Shown piece after piece: positions 1 through 7,577 of a stretch of DNA of 13,841 nt. Below the pieces are notes generated by a model that was not told where the DNA came from, did no database searches, and was given only the letters and a program-made list of their open reading frames with translations. The stretch covers positions 1-13,841 of the forward strand of contig WFXK01000091.1 of the NCBI GenBank assembly GCA_015490695.1. Direction: 5' to 3'. The stretch comes from Bacteroidota bacterium. Its GTDB lineage: Bacteria > Bacteroidota > Bacteroidia > SpSt-205 > S141-50. The translations under genes and the position numbers were made by a program. Positions within the stretch are counted from its first letter, which is position 1. The number at the start of each line of letters is the position of its first letter.

Positions 1-858
1 AATAAGATGGTACATCAATACATCGTCATTTAATCGCATGTAATATTGTAACATGTTTTCGTTCTCCCACCATGGTTGGTGGCTTTGTTGCAAAATTTTA
101 TAAAGCGCTTCATCTATAAAATTAAGGGCGCCAAGGATGGATTTTGCCCGTAAAAAGATTAAACGCAACATTTCTTCTGCTGCCAAAGCCGTTTTATGTA
201 AGTACACTTGCCAATACATAATGCGCCGAGCAACAATAAACTTTTCTACAGAGTAAATCGCTTTCTCTTCAATAACTAATTGATTACCTACAACCTCCAT
301 CGTTTTTATCAATCTATCTACTCCCACTACTCCTTCTGCAACTCCTGTAAAAAAACTATCTCGTGCTAAATAATCCATTCTATCCATATCTAATTGGCTT
401 GATACCAACTGCGATAAAAACCTTTTTTCATAGCGCCCTTCATAGATAGCCAAAGTTATATCAGGAATTTCGGGGAAAATTTTTAATAAAGCGTGCATTA
501 AAACTTTTGTAATAGTTTCATGGGTATAAGGTTGGGAGATAAAAATGGATTCTAAACTATGGGAAAAGGGAGTATGTCCTAAATCATGTAGGAGTACTGC
601 AACATAGGTTGCCAAGGCTTCTTCATCGCTAATAACATGACTCTTTAGTCGCAGGGTTTTAATGGCTTGCTGGGTTAAATGTAGCGTTCCAAGACAGTGA
701 TTAAAGCGAGTATGAACAGCACCAGGATAAACAAAATAGGTTAGTCCCAATTGTTTTATATAGCGTAATCGTTGAAAGTAAGGGTGGTCTATGATTTTTA
801 ACAGCAGTGGAAAAGGGATTTCTATGAATCCATGGACAGGGTCATTAAAGATTTTCAT
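1..858 (-). CDS. HD-domain phosphohydrolase, SAMHD1/dGTPase-like (3' end cut by window)
   Basis: A metal-dependent HD phosphohydrolase of the branch that includes dNTP triphosphohydrolases such as SAMHD1 and bacterial YdhJ-type proteins. The 286 residues visible run off the left edge, so the C-terminus is missing. It opens with MKIFNDPVHGFIEI, the usual start of this family, followed by HTRFNHCLG (His54), LLHDLGHTPFSH (His91-Asp92) and SQLDMDRMDYLARDS (Asp157). These supply the H...HD...D metal set. There is no signal peptide, so it should be cytosolic. Its ATG overlaps the dut stop as ATGA, a 4-nt overlap that suggests translational coupling with a dUTPase and therefore a role in nucleotide pools. 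That role is inferred: the substrate cannot be read from sequence, and members of this family are often uncharacterised. The fold assignment is secure, the dNTPase activity is not. Confidence 0.9.
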   Translation of the reverse strand, partial: MKIFNDPVHGFIEIPFPLLLKIIDHPYFQRLRYIKQLGLTYFVYPGAVHTRFNHCLGTLHLTQQAIKTLRLKSHVISDEEALATYVAVLLHDLGHTPFSHSLESIFISQPYTHETITKVLMHALLKIFPEIPDITLAIYEGRYEKRFLSQLVSSQLDMDRMDYLARDSFFTGVAEGVVGVDRLIKTMEVVGNQLVIEEKAIYSVEKFIVARRIMYWQVYLHKTALAAEEMLRLIFLRAKSILGALNFIDEALYKILQQSHQPWWENENMLQYYMRLNDDVLMYHLI

Positions 859-1292
859 ATGCCTGTACTACCGAAACCACCGCTTCCTCGTTGTGTTGGG
901 GTTAATTGCTCTACGACTTGCCATTGAATTTGCACCACAGGAGCAACAACCATTTGCGCAATGCGCATACCATTATAAATTTCAAAAGGTTGCTTTCCTA
1001 AGTTAATAAGTAGTACTTGTATCTCTCCACGGTAGTCACTATCAATAGTAGCAGGAGCATTTAATAGGGTAATTCCGTATTTTTTTGCTAAGCCGCTACG
1101 AGGGCGAAGTTGGATTTCATATCCTTGGGGAATTTCTACATAAAGTCCAGTAGGGATAGCACGCCATTGCATTGGCTCTAGAACAATTGGTTGCTTAACA
1201 TAAGCAGCAATATCCATACCCGAGGCTCCTTTTGTAGCATACGCAGGTAAAGGATTATTAGAGCGATTATTCACTCGTATAATAACTGGCAT
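855..1292 (-). CDS. dut: dUTP diphosphatase (dUTPase)
   Basis: Hydrolyses dUTP to dUMP and pyrophosphate, keeping uracil out of DNA and supplying dUMP for thymidylate synthesis; it is a cytosolic homotrimer in this family. All five trimeric dUTPase motifs are present in the 145 residues: ASGMDIAAY (23-31), RPRSGLA (63-69), NAPATIDSDYRGE (78-90), RIAQMV (110-115) and the C-terminal P-loop-like RGSGGFGSTG (135-144). Asp84 corresponds to the catalytic aspartate and Tyr87 to the uracil-discriminating tyrosine. Motif 3 has Ala81 where many bacterial enzymes have Gly (PGTID), a mild change. The start at 1292 keeps the usual N-terminal strand (VIIRVNN), although it lies 26 nt inside the preceding gene. 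The stop overlaps the next start. Length is normal. Confidence 0.97.
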   Translation of the reverse strand: MPVIIRVNNRSNNPLPAYATKGASGMDIAAYVKQPIVLEPMQWRAIPTGLYVEIPQGYEIQLRPRSGLAKKYGITLLNAPATIDSDYRGEIQVLLINLGKQPFEIYNGMRIAQMVVAPVVQIQWQVVEQLTPTQRGSGGFGSTGI

Positions 1293-1563
1293 AACTTTCT
1301 ATTCGCTCTGCCAATTGAAAATCTTTTTCTGTGATGCCATTGGCATCGTGCGTATAAAGATAAACTTCTACTTTGTTATAAACATTATACCATTCAGGAT
1401 GATGATTAAGCTCTTCTGCTGCCATAGCTACCATGGTCATAAACGCAAAAGCTTCTTTAAAATCTGTAAAATGATACACTCTATAGAGCTTTTTATCTTT
1501 GACTTTCCACCCTTCTAAAAAAGTTAGTCGTTCTTGGATAGTTTCATCACTTAGCGGTTGCAT
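1267..1563 (-). CDS. pterin-4a-carbinolamine dehydratase (PCD/DCoH family)
   Basis: Dehydrates 4a-hydroxytetrahydrobiopterin to quinonoid dihydropterin, recycling the pterin cofactor used by aromatic amino-acid hydroxylases. In many bacteria without such hydroxylases the family is thought to serve other pterins, including molybdopterin-related ones. The 98 residues match the single-domain family length. The signature is clear: AMAAEELNHHPEW (about 46-58) with the active-site His-His pair, then YNKVEVYLYTHDANGITEKD (about 62-81), holding the conserved THD-x-GxTxxD element, then LAERIE. No aromatic hydroxylase or biopterin synthesis gene is visible in the window, so the physiological pterin is unknown. 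It sits 6 nt after the HIT gene and its last 26 nt overlap dut. It is cytosolic, with no signal peptide. Confidence 0.94.
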   Translation of the reverse strand: MQPLSDETIQERLTFLEGWKVKDKKLYRVYHFTDFKEAFAFMTMVAMAAEELNHHPEWYNVYNKVEVYLYTHDANGITEKDFQLAERIESYASYYTSE

Positions 1564-1569
1564 AATATT

Positions 1570-1974
1570 TTAAGATAAAGACGCTAATGCCTCACGGATT
1601 TTTTTTGCCATTGCACTGAGTTCTTCATCACTTGCTTTCGTTCTGGGTTTACTAAAGCACATATCATCAATACTTTCCATAGGGATAATGTGAATATGCA
1701 CATGGGGAACTTCAAATCCTACAACAGAAAACCCGATTCTTTTACACATCGTTGCTTTTTGAACTGCTTTTGCTACTTGTTTAGCAAACAACCACAATCC
1801 CATATAAAGGTCTTCTTCTAAATCCAAAATATAATCTACTTCTTTCTTTGGGATGGCTAAGGTATGCCCTGGGCGAACGGGCATAATGTCTAAAAACGCT
1901 AAATAATTATTCGTTTCTACAATCTTATGGGCAGGTAATTCTCCTTGGATGATTTTTGTAAAAACCGAAGCCAT
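1570..1974 (-). CDS. HIT-family nucleotide hydrolase (Hint-like)
   Basis: A histidine-triad protein of the Hint branch, which hydrolyses nucleoside phosphoramidates or AMP-lysine-type substrates through a covalent nucleotidyl-histidine. The 134 residues begin with the typical FTKIIQGELPAHKI, continue through LAFLDIMPVRPGHTLAIPK, and carry the triad HVHIHIIP at 91-98. By alignment with Hint1, His93 (the middle histidine) is the nucleophile. Length and order are normal for bacterial Hint homologues. The protein is cytosolic, with no signal peptide. It lies 6 nt downstream of greA and 6 nt upstream of the pterin dehydratase, so it is almost certainly cotranscribed with both. The greA-HIT adjacency fits a housekeeping block, but no specific partner can be named. 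The natural substrate is not determinable from sequence. Confidence 0.95.
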   Translation of the reverse strand: MASVFTKIIQGELPAHKIVETNNYLAFLDIMPVRPGHTLAIPKKEVDYILDLEEDLYMGLWLFAKQVAKAVQKATMCKRIGFSVVGFEVPHVHIHIIPMESIDDMCFSKPRTKASDEELSAMAKKIREALASLS

Positions 1975-1980
1975 GGTTCT

Positions 1981-2445
1981 TTAGCGTTTAATTTCTATAA
2001 TCTTCAAATGGAGCTCCCCCTTAGGGACTTTAACTTTTACTTCATCGCCGACTTTTTTCCCTAAAAGGGCTTTTCCTATAGGAGTTTCTACTGATATTCG
2101 TCCCTTTCTAAAATCCGCCTCTGCGGGAGCCACTAAAGTATAAGTTTTTCGTTCTCCCGTCTTAACATTCTCTACTGTAACGGTAGAGAGTAAATACACT
2201 TTTGAAGTGTCTATCTCTCCTTCTTCTATGACTTGTACATCCATCAACAAGGCTTCCAACTGAGCTATACGTTGTTCTAACAAAACCTGTTCTTCTTTTG
2301 CTGCTTTGTACTCAGCATTTTCTCTCAAGTCTCCTTTTTCTCGTGCCTCTTGAATTGCCTTTACAATTTGAGGACGCTTTACTTTTTTAAGATATTCTAA
2401 TTCTTCTTTAAGTTTTTTATATCCTTCCTTAGATAAGTACTGCAT
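1981..2445 (-). CDS. greA: transcription elongation factor GreA
   Basis: Binds RNA polymerase in its secondary channel and stimulates cleavage of backtracked transcripts, rescuing arrested complexes. The 154 residues show the two-domain GreA layout. The N-terminal antiparallel coiled coil (about 1-75) carries the tip motif EKGDLRENAEY at 37-47; Asp39 and Glu42 match the acidic pair that coordinates the catalytic magnesium (Asp41 and Glu44 in E. coli). The C-terminal FKBP-like domain (about 80-154) contains VTVENVKTGERKTYTLV and ISVETPIGKALLGKKVGDEV. The N-terminus LSKEGYKKLKEELEYLK is the standard GreA start, so the ATG at 2445 is well supported. It begins 3 nt after the stop of the PorV-like gene and is followed 6 nt later by the HIT gene. 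Being cotranscribed with an envelope protein is the unusual part; the protein itself is ordinary. Confidence 0.97.
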   Translation of the reverse strand: MQYLSKEGYKKLKEELEYLKKVKRPQIVKAIQEAREKGDLRENAEYKAAKEEQVLLEQRIAQLEALLMDVQVIEEGEIDTSKVYLLSTVTVENVKTGERKTYTLVAPAEADFRKGRISVETPIGKALLGKKVGDEVKVKVPKGELHLKIIEIKR

Positions 2446-2448
2446 AGA

Positions 2449-3528
2449 TTATATATTGATTCGTACTCCGATGCTATGAACGCCTCGGAAGATACGGGTA
2501 AATCGGAAAGAATAATCTACTGAGAAAGTTTTGTCTATTTTCCCTCGGCTTTTTGCCTCTTCACTCACTTTTTTGAAAGGCAACTCAAAAGACAGTCCTG
2601 CAGCAGGACCTGTGAAGACACTTCTGAGTTCTTTATCGCCCCCAATAAGAACATCTTCATATAGATAAGAAAAGCGCAGTGTTAGAAGCTTTTTATAAGC
2701 ATATTCTACGCCAATACCTAAGTTATCTTTTCCAAAAGAGTAGGAATGGAATCCAAATAGGGGGGTTAGACGATGATTTTCTGCTAAGGGGATGTCGTAG
2801 CTGATACCGATATTTAATTGTGCAGGCAACTCGTACGCAGCAGAGACAAAGCTGACCATGTTTTCCACCTGTGCTCCCCCAAGATTCACCCGAGTACTTA
2901 ATCCTGGTCCCTTGAAACGCATTTGAGGACCAATGTTTCTAAGGGCTACGCCTATTTTAAATCGTTGGTTTTCTGAGCGATACTGTACTCCACCGTCTAT
3001 AGCGATACCGCTGGCAGACATATCGGCTATTGCTTCATGGATGACTTTAACTGTGGCACCAACAAAGATTTGCTCGTCAACGAAAGTTCTTCCGTAGCTA
3101 ATACCAAGGTTAAGCAACGTAGGGGAAAAGGTTCCTAATTGGCCATCGGGCAAGTCTATGGTTGTACGTTCAAATTCACCGAGGTCAAATGCCATAATAT
3201 ATACACCCAAAGCATTACCACTATAAAAGCGATGGGAGAATCCTAAAACATTGATAGCGATGTCTGCGCCTACGAGCCATTGGGTGTTTGCAAAGATGAA
3301 TTCTGTTCCTTGTCCTGCTGCGATACCTGCAGGGTTCATCATAATGCTTTCTATACCATAGGTATTAGAGATATTGAGGCTTTGTAGTCCACTTGAACGG
3401 GCAAAAGGATTGATGGTTAATTGTGTAGCACCTGCTTGCGCAATCCGTTCTGGGTTCCCCCCATAAACGACGGCTACATAGCCTAAACTCCATCCCAATA
3501 CTGCTGCAATATATTTTCGCATGCGCAT
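2449..3528 (-). CDS. PorV/PorQ-family outer-membrane beta-barrel protein
   Basis: An outer-membrane barrel of the PorV/PorQ (UPF0164-like) family. In the type IX secretion system PorV picks up cargo at the translocon and shuttles it to the attachment complex; many paralogues of unknown partner occur outside the core T9SS genes. The 359 residues start with a signal peptide (a basic MRMRK, then a hydrophobic stretch to about residue 24). The family's mature start follows: a small-residue-rich segment, LTINPFARSSGL (38-48), and IMMNPAGIA (62-70) with the conserved Asn-Pro-Ala. The rest is alternating amphipathic strands of the FadL/PorV barrel type, for example VGVALRNIG-like and LNIGISYDIPL strands. 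The C-terminus is INI rather than ending in Phe. It lies 7 nt after the giant secreted protein and 3 nt before greA. Location beside a T9SS-like cargo suggests a dedicated partner (inference). It is not necessarily the core-system porV. Confidence 0.88.
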   Translation of the reverse strand: MRMRKYIAAVLGWSLGYVAVVYGGNPERIAQAGATQLTINPFARSSGLQSLNISNTYGIESIMMNPAGIAAGQGTEFIFANTQWLVGADIAINVLGFSHRFYSGNALGVYIMAFDLGEFERTTIDLPDGQLGTFSPTLLNLGISYGRTFVDEQIFVGATVKVIHEAIADMSASGIAIDGGVQYRSENQRFKIGVALRNIGPQMRFKGPGLSTRVNLGGAQVENMVSFVSAAYELPAQLNIGISYDIPLAENHRLTPLFGFHSYSFGKDNLGIGVEYAYKKLLTLRFSYLYEDVLIGGDKELRSVFTGPAAGLSFELPFKKVSEEAKSRGKIDKTFSVDYSFRFTRIFRGVHSIGVRINI

Positions 3529-3535
3529 AGGGTTT

Positions 3536-6500
3536 TTAGAAACCTACTGTGATGTCTATTTCAGGCATTGCGACTAAGAATTTAACGACTTTTTGTCCTA
3601 GTTCTCCGGCATCTACATGGATAAGGTAAATGCCGCTTGCTATAGGTACACCAAAGTCATTCTTCAAATCCCATTCTATTTCAGGAACAGGGGAATCTTT
3701 AACAAAGGTACGGACTAATTTTCCGTCTAAGGTAAAGATACGTATAGTGCATCGTTGTGGTAAGTTAATGATTTTACAACGGGCGTCTAAGGTGGTTGCC
3801 CCTTCATAAGCTCCTCTACCAACACCAGAACGGGTGTAGAAGGGATTTGGAACAACGCGTACATCTTTTAACAATGACTCTTTAGCTACCTCTACAACGC
3901 CTGTTTTGGGTGCTAAGTTCTTAGTTGAAAATTCAAATACAGGCAAGGTAGCATCACCTCCATAGAAGAAAGGTCTATTAACCCGTAACTTAATTCGGAC
4001 CTCAGAGGGAATATCTTTATAAGTATTGATAACGAAGGGTTCTCTCACCATAGGAACGATAACCCATGCAAAGGTTTCATAAAGGTCTCCTAAGTAGCGG
4101 CTTGTACTACCTTTATAGTAGGTAACGAGACTGGTGCTTTGATTTACAGTTACGAAGGGGTCTTTATCCCATCCACCTCCTTCAAGGAACATACTTCTAT
4201 AGAATTCTCCGCCATCATATTCGGTTGTCGTTATATAGATATAATGACGTCCTCCCACAACTAAGCCATCATCCCCTATATTAGAAGTAGGATTCCATAA
4301 CATATCATCGCCATTATCTGCTTTATAAAGCGTTGCTTCTCCGATAATGATATTAAGTCGTTTCCCTGTATTAACATCAATAGCATAACCAGGGAAAATA
4401 GCAAATCCTGAATCTGCAGGATCAGAAGAGTAGAGTACATCTCTTCCATCCGCTTGAATCACAGTCCTTCCTGGTCTTGCTTTTGCAGTCAACAGCCAAG
4501 TAGATGCAAAGCTAAACTTCGGAGCATTTGGATCGGGAGTAGTCTCCAACATAATACATCTAGACCATTTTGTCGGATCGGGAGTAATTACTAAATCAAC
4601 ATTGGGTAAGTCTTTCAGTAAAACAGCATCCCAGCGATAGATCGATGTGGGTTTAGGAGGAGCTTTATCGCTAATAGTTACTCCGGGAGCCACGCCAGGA
4701 TTTAATATACTATTAGGTGCTGCTAAACAAAACGGAGCAATGCCTCCACCTGCAATTTCTGCAAATATTTCATCAGGATCAAAACGTCCTGTATCATTAA
4801 AGCTTCTAATCCAATCATGTGCACTAAAAGCATCATTATCCCTCAAGAAAGTTAACCATTGCTTGGAAGGATCGCTATAAACGACTTCAAAACCGACCAA
4901 TCCATAAGATTTATTCCTATCTATACCTGCAGGCTGCACTTGTCTAACTAAGATAGCAATCCCATGTCCATCTAAGTAGTGAATATCTCCAAAAGGCTGT
5001 CTACCAGCTAATACATAATTGGTACCTCCCTCAGGTTTTCTCATCGTGTAAATAGCCCGATACACCGTATCCCATCTACCACCATTATTCATTAATACTA
5101 CCCAAGAAACATAGTGCTTCAAACTATCTCCTAATTCATTTTGATTCACTTTATACAGTACAGGGTCCTTTAATATAACAACTCGGTAATCGGCTCCTTT
5201 GACGCTCTTAGGGTCTACAACAAACACATCAATAGGTCCTTTACGAGGTTGATACACAGGCTGAGCACTTCCTGCTTGTAGTATTTGTTGTTCCACTTCA
5301 GGAGTTAATTCTACGAAGAAGTCTGCACTTCCATTTTCATTACTAACCCTACGAAGCTCTACACCATCACCATAAGAAGAATTTAATACTAAGCCATTTA
5401 ATTCAAAATCGGTTGGGTGAGGCATTACCTCTAGTACTTTGAAATTACGACTTCCTCGTAAGAATTTACGTCCATCAGCAGCAGTATCATTAAACGCATA
5501 GGCTACAATAGCAAAGTAGTACTTACGATAATTTACCAATCGCTTATCTGCTCCTTCAGCAAAAGCATCTTCTGTTACACGGAAAGTATGGAATAAACCC
5601 TCATCGGCACCTTGTACCATAACCTTATCTTGTACCAATACTTGTCCACCAATCTTTATTTCTTCTCGGTTAACAATAGTTGAAATACCATTTTTTATAT
5701 CGCATTGGGCAATAACACGAGCTTTATTAGGATCATCCAAATCTGCTGCTGAAACTGTTTGATCTTTTAATTGATAAAGAAGATAACCTTCAAATTCAAA
5801 AGTTGGGTCAGGTACTCCTGCTGCAACCAATACTGGGTCATCCTGAGCATAGTTCTCATAACCATTATTAGAAACATCTTCTATTCCTTCATAGCTCCAT
5901 GATAGAATGATTTCTCTATCTAATTCTACTGCTGTTAAGTTAGGAGCATCAGGTCCTGCTAACAGTTGGAAATTCGCATCAAAAAGGGCTTGGGCAATAG
6001 CATCATCTCGCAGTAATGCACAAACCGAACCAAACTGCGCATTATCTAAGGTTCCAAAATCTCTTGACCATACTACCCCAACAATAACTTCGTTTTCCGC
6101 ACCAGGTTGTAAGGTAAACGGACCAGCAGATTGAACAAAACGTCTATCAAAAGGCTGATTTCCGACATCTGCTTCACTCCATCCTTTACCATTATCATAA
6201 GGACAAAGATTAGCATCGCCTGGATAACCCCAGAACATGTAAGAAGTAGGATTTCCTGTTTCTCCTGGGTCTAAATAACCATTACCATTACCCGTTAAGT
6301 GGTCATCTACAACAGGTGAACCATCTTTCCAAAAGCCACTTAAATAACCATAAAAGTCCGATGCTTTCACAGGGTTCCCAATAACACTAAAGTCATTATT
6401 GTAGTAGAAGAACGCAGCCATTCCAATACGCTCATAAATCTCATCAGGCTCATCAATCAATCCATCACCATCATTATCTTTACCGTCAATATCTACCTCA

Positions 6501-7558
6501 TCTACCAACCCATCTTTATCATTATCTATTCCATCAGCCGTATCTGCCAAAGGTCCTTGGAAAAAGTCTATACCAATAGCAGGGGGAAATAATCCATAAC
6601 CTCCTTGAGTAGACTCATCATCAGCATCGCCATTATAGCAGTATCCTAGACCGCGTACTGTATCACATCCTACATAATCGTCTTGGAAATAACCCAAATC
6701 AGGATCTGCCCATTGACCAATATATGTTTGCGTAAGTGTCAACGTAGAACGATTAATAATCAAATATTTATAAAAGGTCATATTGTTAATTGCATTTGTG
6801 GTAGCAAAAGCAAAAGCCATAATTTGCATTTCTATACCAATAGGTTGTCCACCTGTTTCCGAGTGAATATTTCCTTTATCATTAATAACCCACCATACTG
6901 CCTGGTCTCCAATAATATCAGGATAATCTCCATCATCAGGATTGTAATCTCCATCCCCATTGACATCTACGAAAGGTGCTAAATATTTTTCAAAATCGGG
7001 GTCGGGGTTAATAGCAGGCCAATCTTTAATAATAGGATACTTACTATAATCTACCTTCCCTGCTTTATAATCAGCAATAAATTGTTGAATCTGCTCTCTA
7101 GTAATCACAAAGTGTTTATCCCATTTTTCACAAATCTCTCGTTCTGTAGAAGCGGTCCCATCATTACGCAATGGACCAGGATAGTAATCATTTCCTTGTT
7201 GGCGGTAAGTTTGTGCTGCGATTCTTAATTGTCCACTGGCATCTATACCGCCAATCCACACAGCACCTGCGAACATAGAGTGTCGTGCATCGGCAGGATT
7301 GTTCACCTTAGGTACTTCATACCTTGGGTTCCCTACCAAGTCCCACCACATATCACCACCGTTCATCAAACGGCAGCGAACGTTATTGATGTCTAAGTTC
7401 ACCGCAGAGGTTGCAGGGTTACAATCACCCGAAGCTACTCGCTGTTGTAAGGTCGCAATATCTCGCTTTACATAACGCTCCCATCCCTTAGGGAAGCTCG
7501 CTGCTAAAACCGCAGCAATACTTATAACGCTCACCCACAAAATCCTTAATCCCATCAT
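3536..7558 (-). CDS. giant secreted surface protein with Asp-rich calcium-binding loops and a T9SS-like C-terminal domain
   Basis: The function is not known. The 1340 residues begin with a signal peptide (hydrophobic 5-20, probable cut after VLAA) and no lipobox cysteine, so it is not a SusD-type lipoprotein. Residues 95-130 hold MFAGAVWIGGID, AAQTYRQ and NDYYPGPL, a block I associate with large T9SS-targeted proteins of Bacteroidota (from memory, to be confirmed). Asp-rich loops resembling EF-hand or thrombospondin type-3 repeats lie at 198-214 (DVNGDGDYNPDDGDYPD), 342-372, and about 421-435 (GNGNGYLDPGE). A fibronectin-III-like stretch starts near 538 (APNLTAVELDREIILSWSY). The C-terminus (1229-1340) has VVPNPF, CTIRIFTLDGKLVRTF, EIEWDLKNDFGVPIASGIY and KVVKFLV, the FlgD-Ig/T9SS sorting-domain pattern, plus an extra 11-residue tail. 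It is translated from ATGATG, 19 nt after the TonB receptor and 7 nt before the PorV-like gene. It is likely exported across the outer membrane and part of a surface complex with both neighbours (inference). Confidence 0.8.
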   Translation of the reverse strand: MMGLRILWVSVISIAAVLAASFPKGWERYVKRDIATLQQRVASGDCNPATSAVNLDINNVRCRLMNGGDMWWDLVGNPRYEVPKVNNPADARHSMFAGAVWIGGIDASGQLRIAAQTYRQQGNDYYPGPLRNDGTASTEREICEKWDKHFVITREQIQQFIADYKAGKVDYSKYPIIKDWPAINPDPDFEKYLAPFVDVNGDGDYNPDDGDYPDIIGDQAVWWVINDKGNIHSETGGQPIGIEMQIMAFAFATTNAINNMTFYKYLIINRSTLTLTQTYIGQWADPDLGYFQDDYVGCDTVRGLGYCYNGDADDESTQGGYGLFPPAIGIDFFQGPLADTADGIDNDKDGLVDEVDIDGKDNDGDGLIDEPDEIYERIGMAAFFYYNNDFSVIGNPVKASDFYGYLSGFWKDGSPVVDDHLTGNGNGYLDPGETGNPTSYMFWGYPGDANLCPYDNGKGWSEADVGNQPFDRRFVQSAGPFTLQPGAENEVIVGVVWSRDFGTLDNAQFGSVCALLRDDAIAQALFDANFQLLAGPDAPNLTAVELDREIILSWSYEGIEDVSNNGYENYAQDDPVLVAAGVPDPTFEFEGYLLYQLKDQTVSAADLDDPNKARVIAQCDIKNGISTIVNREEIKIGGQVLVQDKVMVQGADEGLFHTFRVTEDAFAEGADKRLVNYRKYYFAIVAYAFNDTAADGRKFLRGSRNFKVLEVMPHPTDFELNGLVLNSSYGDGVELRRVSNENGSADFFVELTPEVEQQILQAGSAQPVYQPRKGPIDVFVVDPKSVKGADYRVVILKDPVLYKVNQNELGDSLKHYVSWVVLMNNGGRWDTVYRAIYTMRKPEGGTNYVLAGRQPFGDIHYLDGHGIAILVRQVQPAGIDRNKSYGLVGFEVVYSDPSKQWLTFLRDNDAFSAHDWIRSFNDTGRFDPDEIFAEIAGGGIAPFCLAAPNSILNPGVAPGVTISDKAPPKPTSIYRWDAVLLKDLPNVDLVITPDPTKWSRCIMLETTPDPNAPKFSFASTWLLTAKARPGRTVIQADGRDVLYSSDPADSGFAIFPGYAIDVNTGKRLNIIIGEATLYKADNGDDMLWNPTSNIGDDGLVVGGRHYIYITTTEYDGGEFYRSMFLEGGGWDKDPFVTVNQSTSLVTYYKGSTSRYLGDLYETFAWVIVPMVREPFVINTYKDIPSEVRIKLRVNRPFFYGGDATLPVFEFSTKNLAPKTGVVEVAKESLLKDVRVVPNPFYTRSGVGRGAYEGATTLDARCKIINLPQRCTIRIFTLDGKLVRTFVKDSPVPEIEWDLKNDFGVPIASGIYLIHVDAGELGQKVVKFLVAMPEIDITVGF
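3539..3874 (-). other. T9SS/FlgD-Ig-like C-terminal domain of the giant protein, with an atypical tail
   Basis: These bases encode residues 1229-1340. The order of conserved pieces is VVPNPF (1236-1240), INLPQRCTIRIFTLDG, an Arg-Thr-Phe turn, EIEWDLKN, FGVPIASGIYLIHVDAG and KVVKFLV. This order is shared by type A sorting domains and FlgD Ig-like domains used as T9SS signals in Bacteroidota and neighbouring phyla. Most such domains stop at or just after the final basic-hydrophobic strand (KxVK or KFxV). Here AMPEIDITVGF follows, which could form one more strand. Whether it is processed by the PorU-type sortase cannot be told from sequence. Confidence 0.7.
6443..6535 (-). repeat. tandem Asp-rich calcium-binding-type loops in the giant protein
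   Basis: These bases encode residues 342-372. Two degenerate units with the pattern D-x-D-x-D-G-L-x-D-E are visible: DGIDNDKDGLVDE and then GKDNDGDGLIDE. They resemble EF-hand or thrombospondin type-3 loops, in which Asp and Asn side chains bind calcium. The DNA is correspondingly repetitive: on the plus strand, related segments containing catcattatc recur about 50 bp apart. The opposite strand reads as a spurious Ile-rich open frame here because of this bias. Calcium binding is inferred. Confidence 0.75.
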
Positions 7559-7577
7559 ATCGTGTACGTTTTATTTT

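Noticed and set aside
6683..6982. 99-codon plus-strand open frame rich in Ile, Asn and Ser
   Set aside because: It is antisense to the Asp-rich region of the giant protein; its composition mirrors the Asp/Gly codons of the real gene and it has no recognisable domain or signal.
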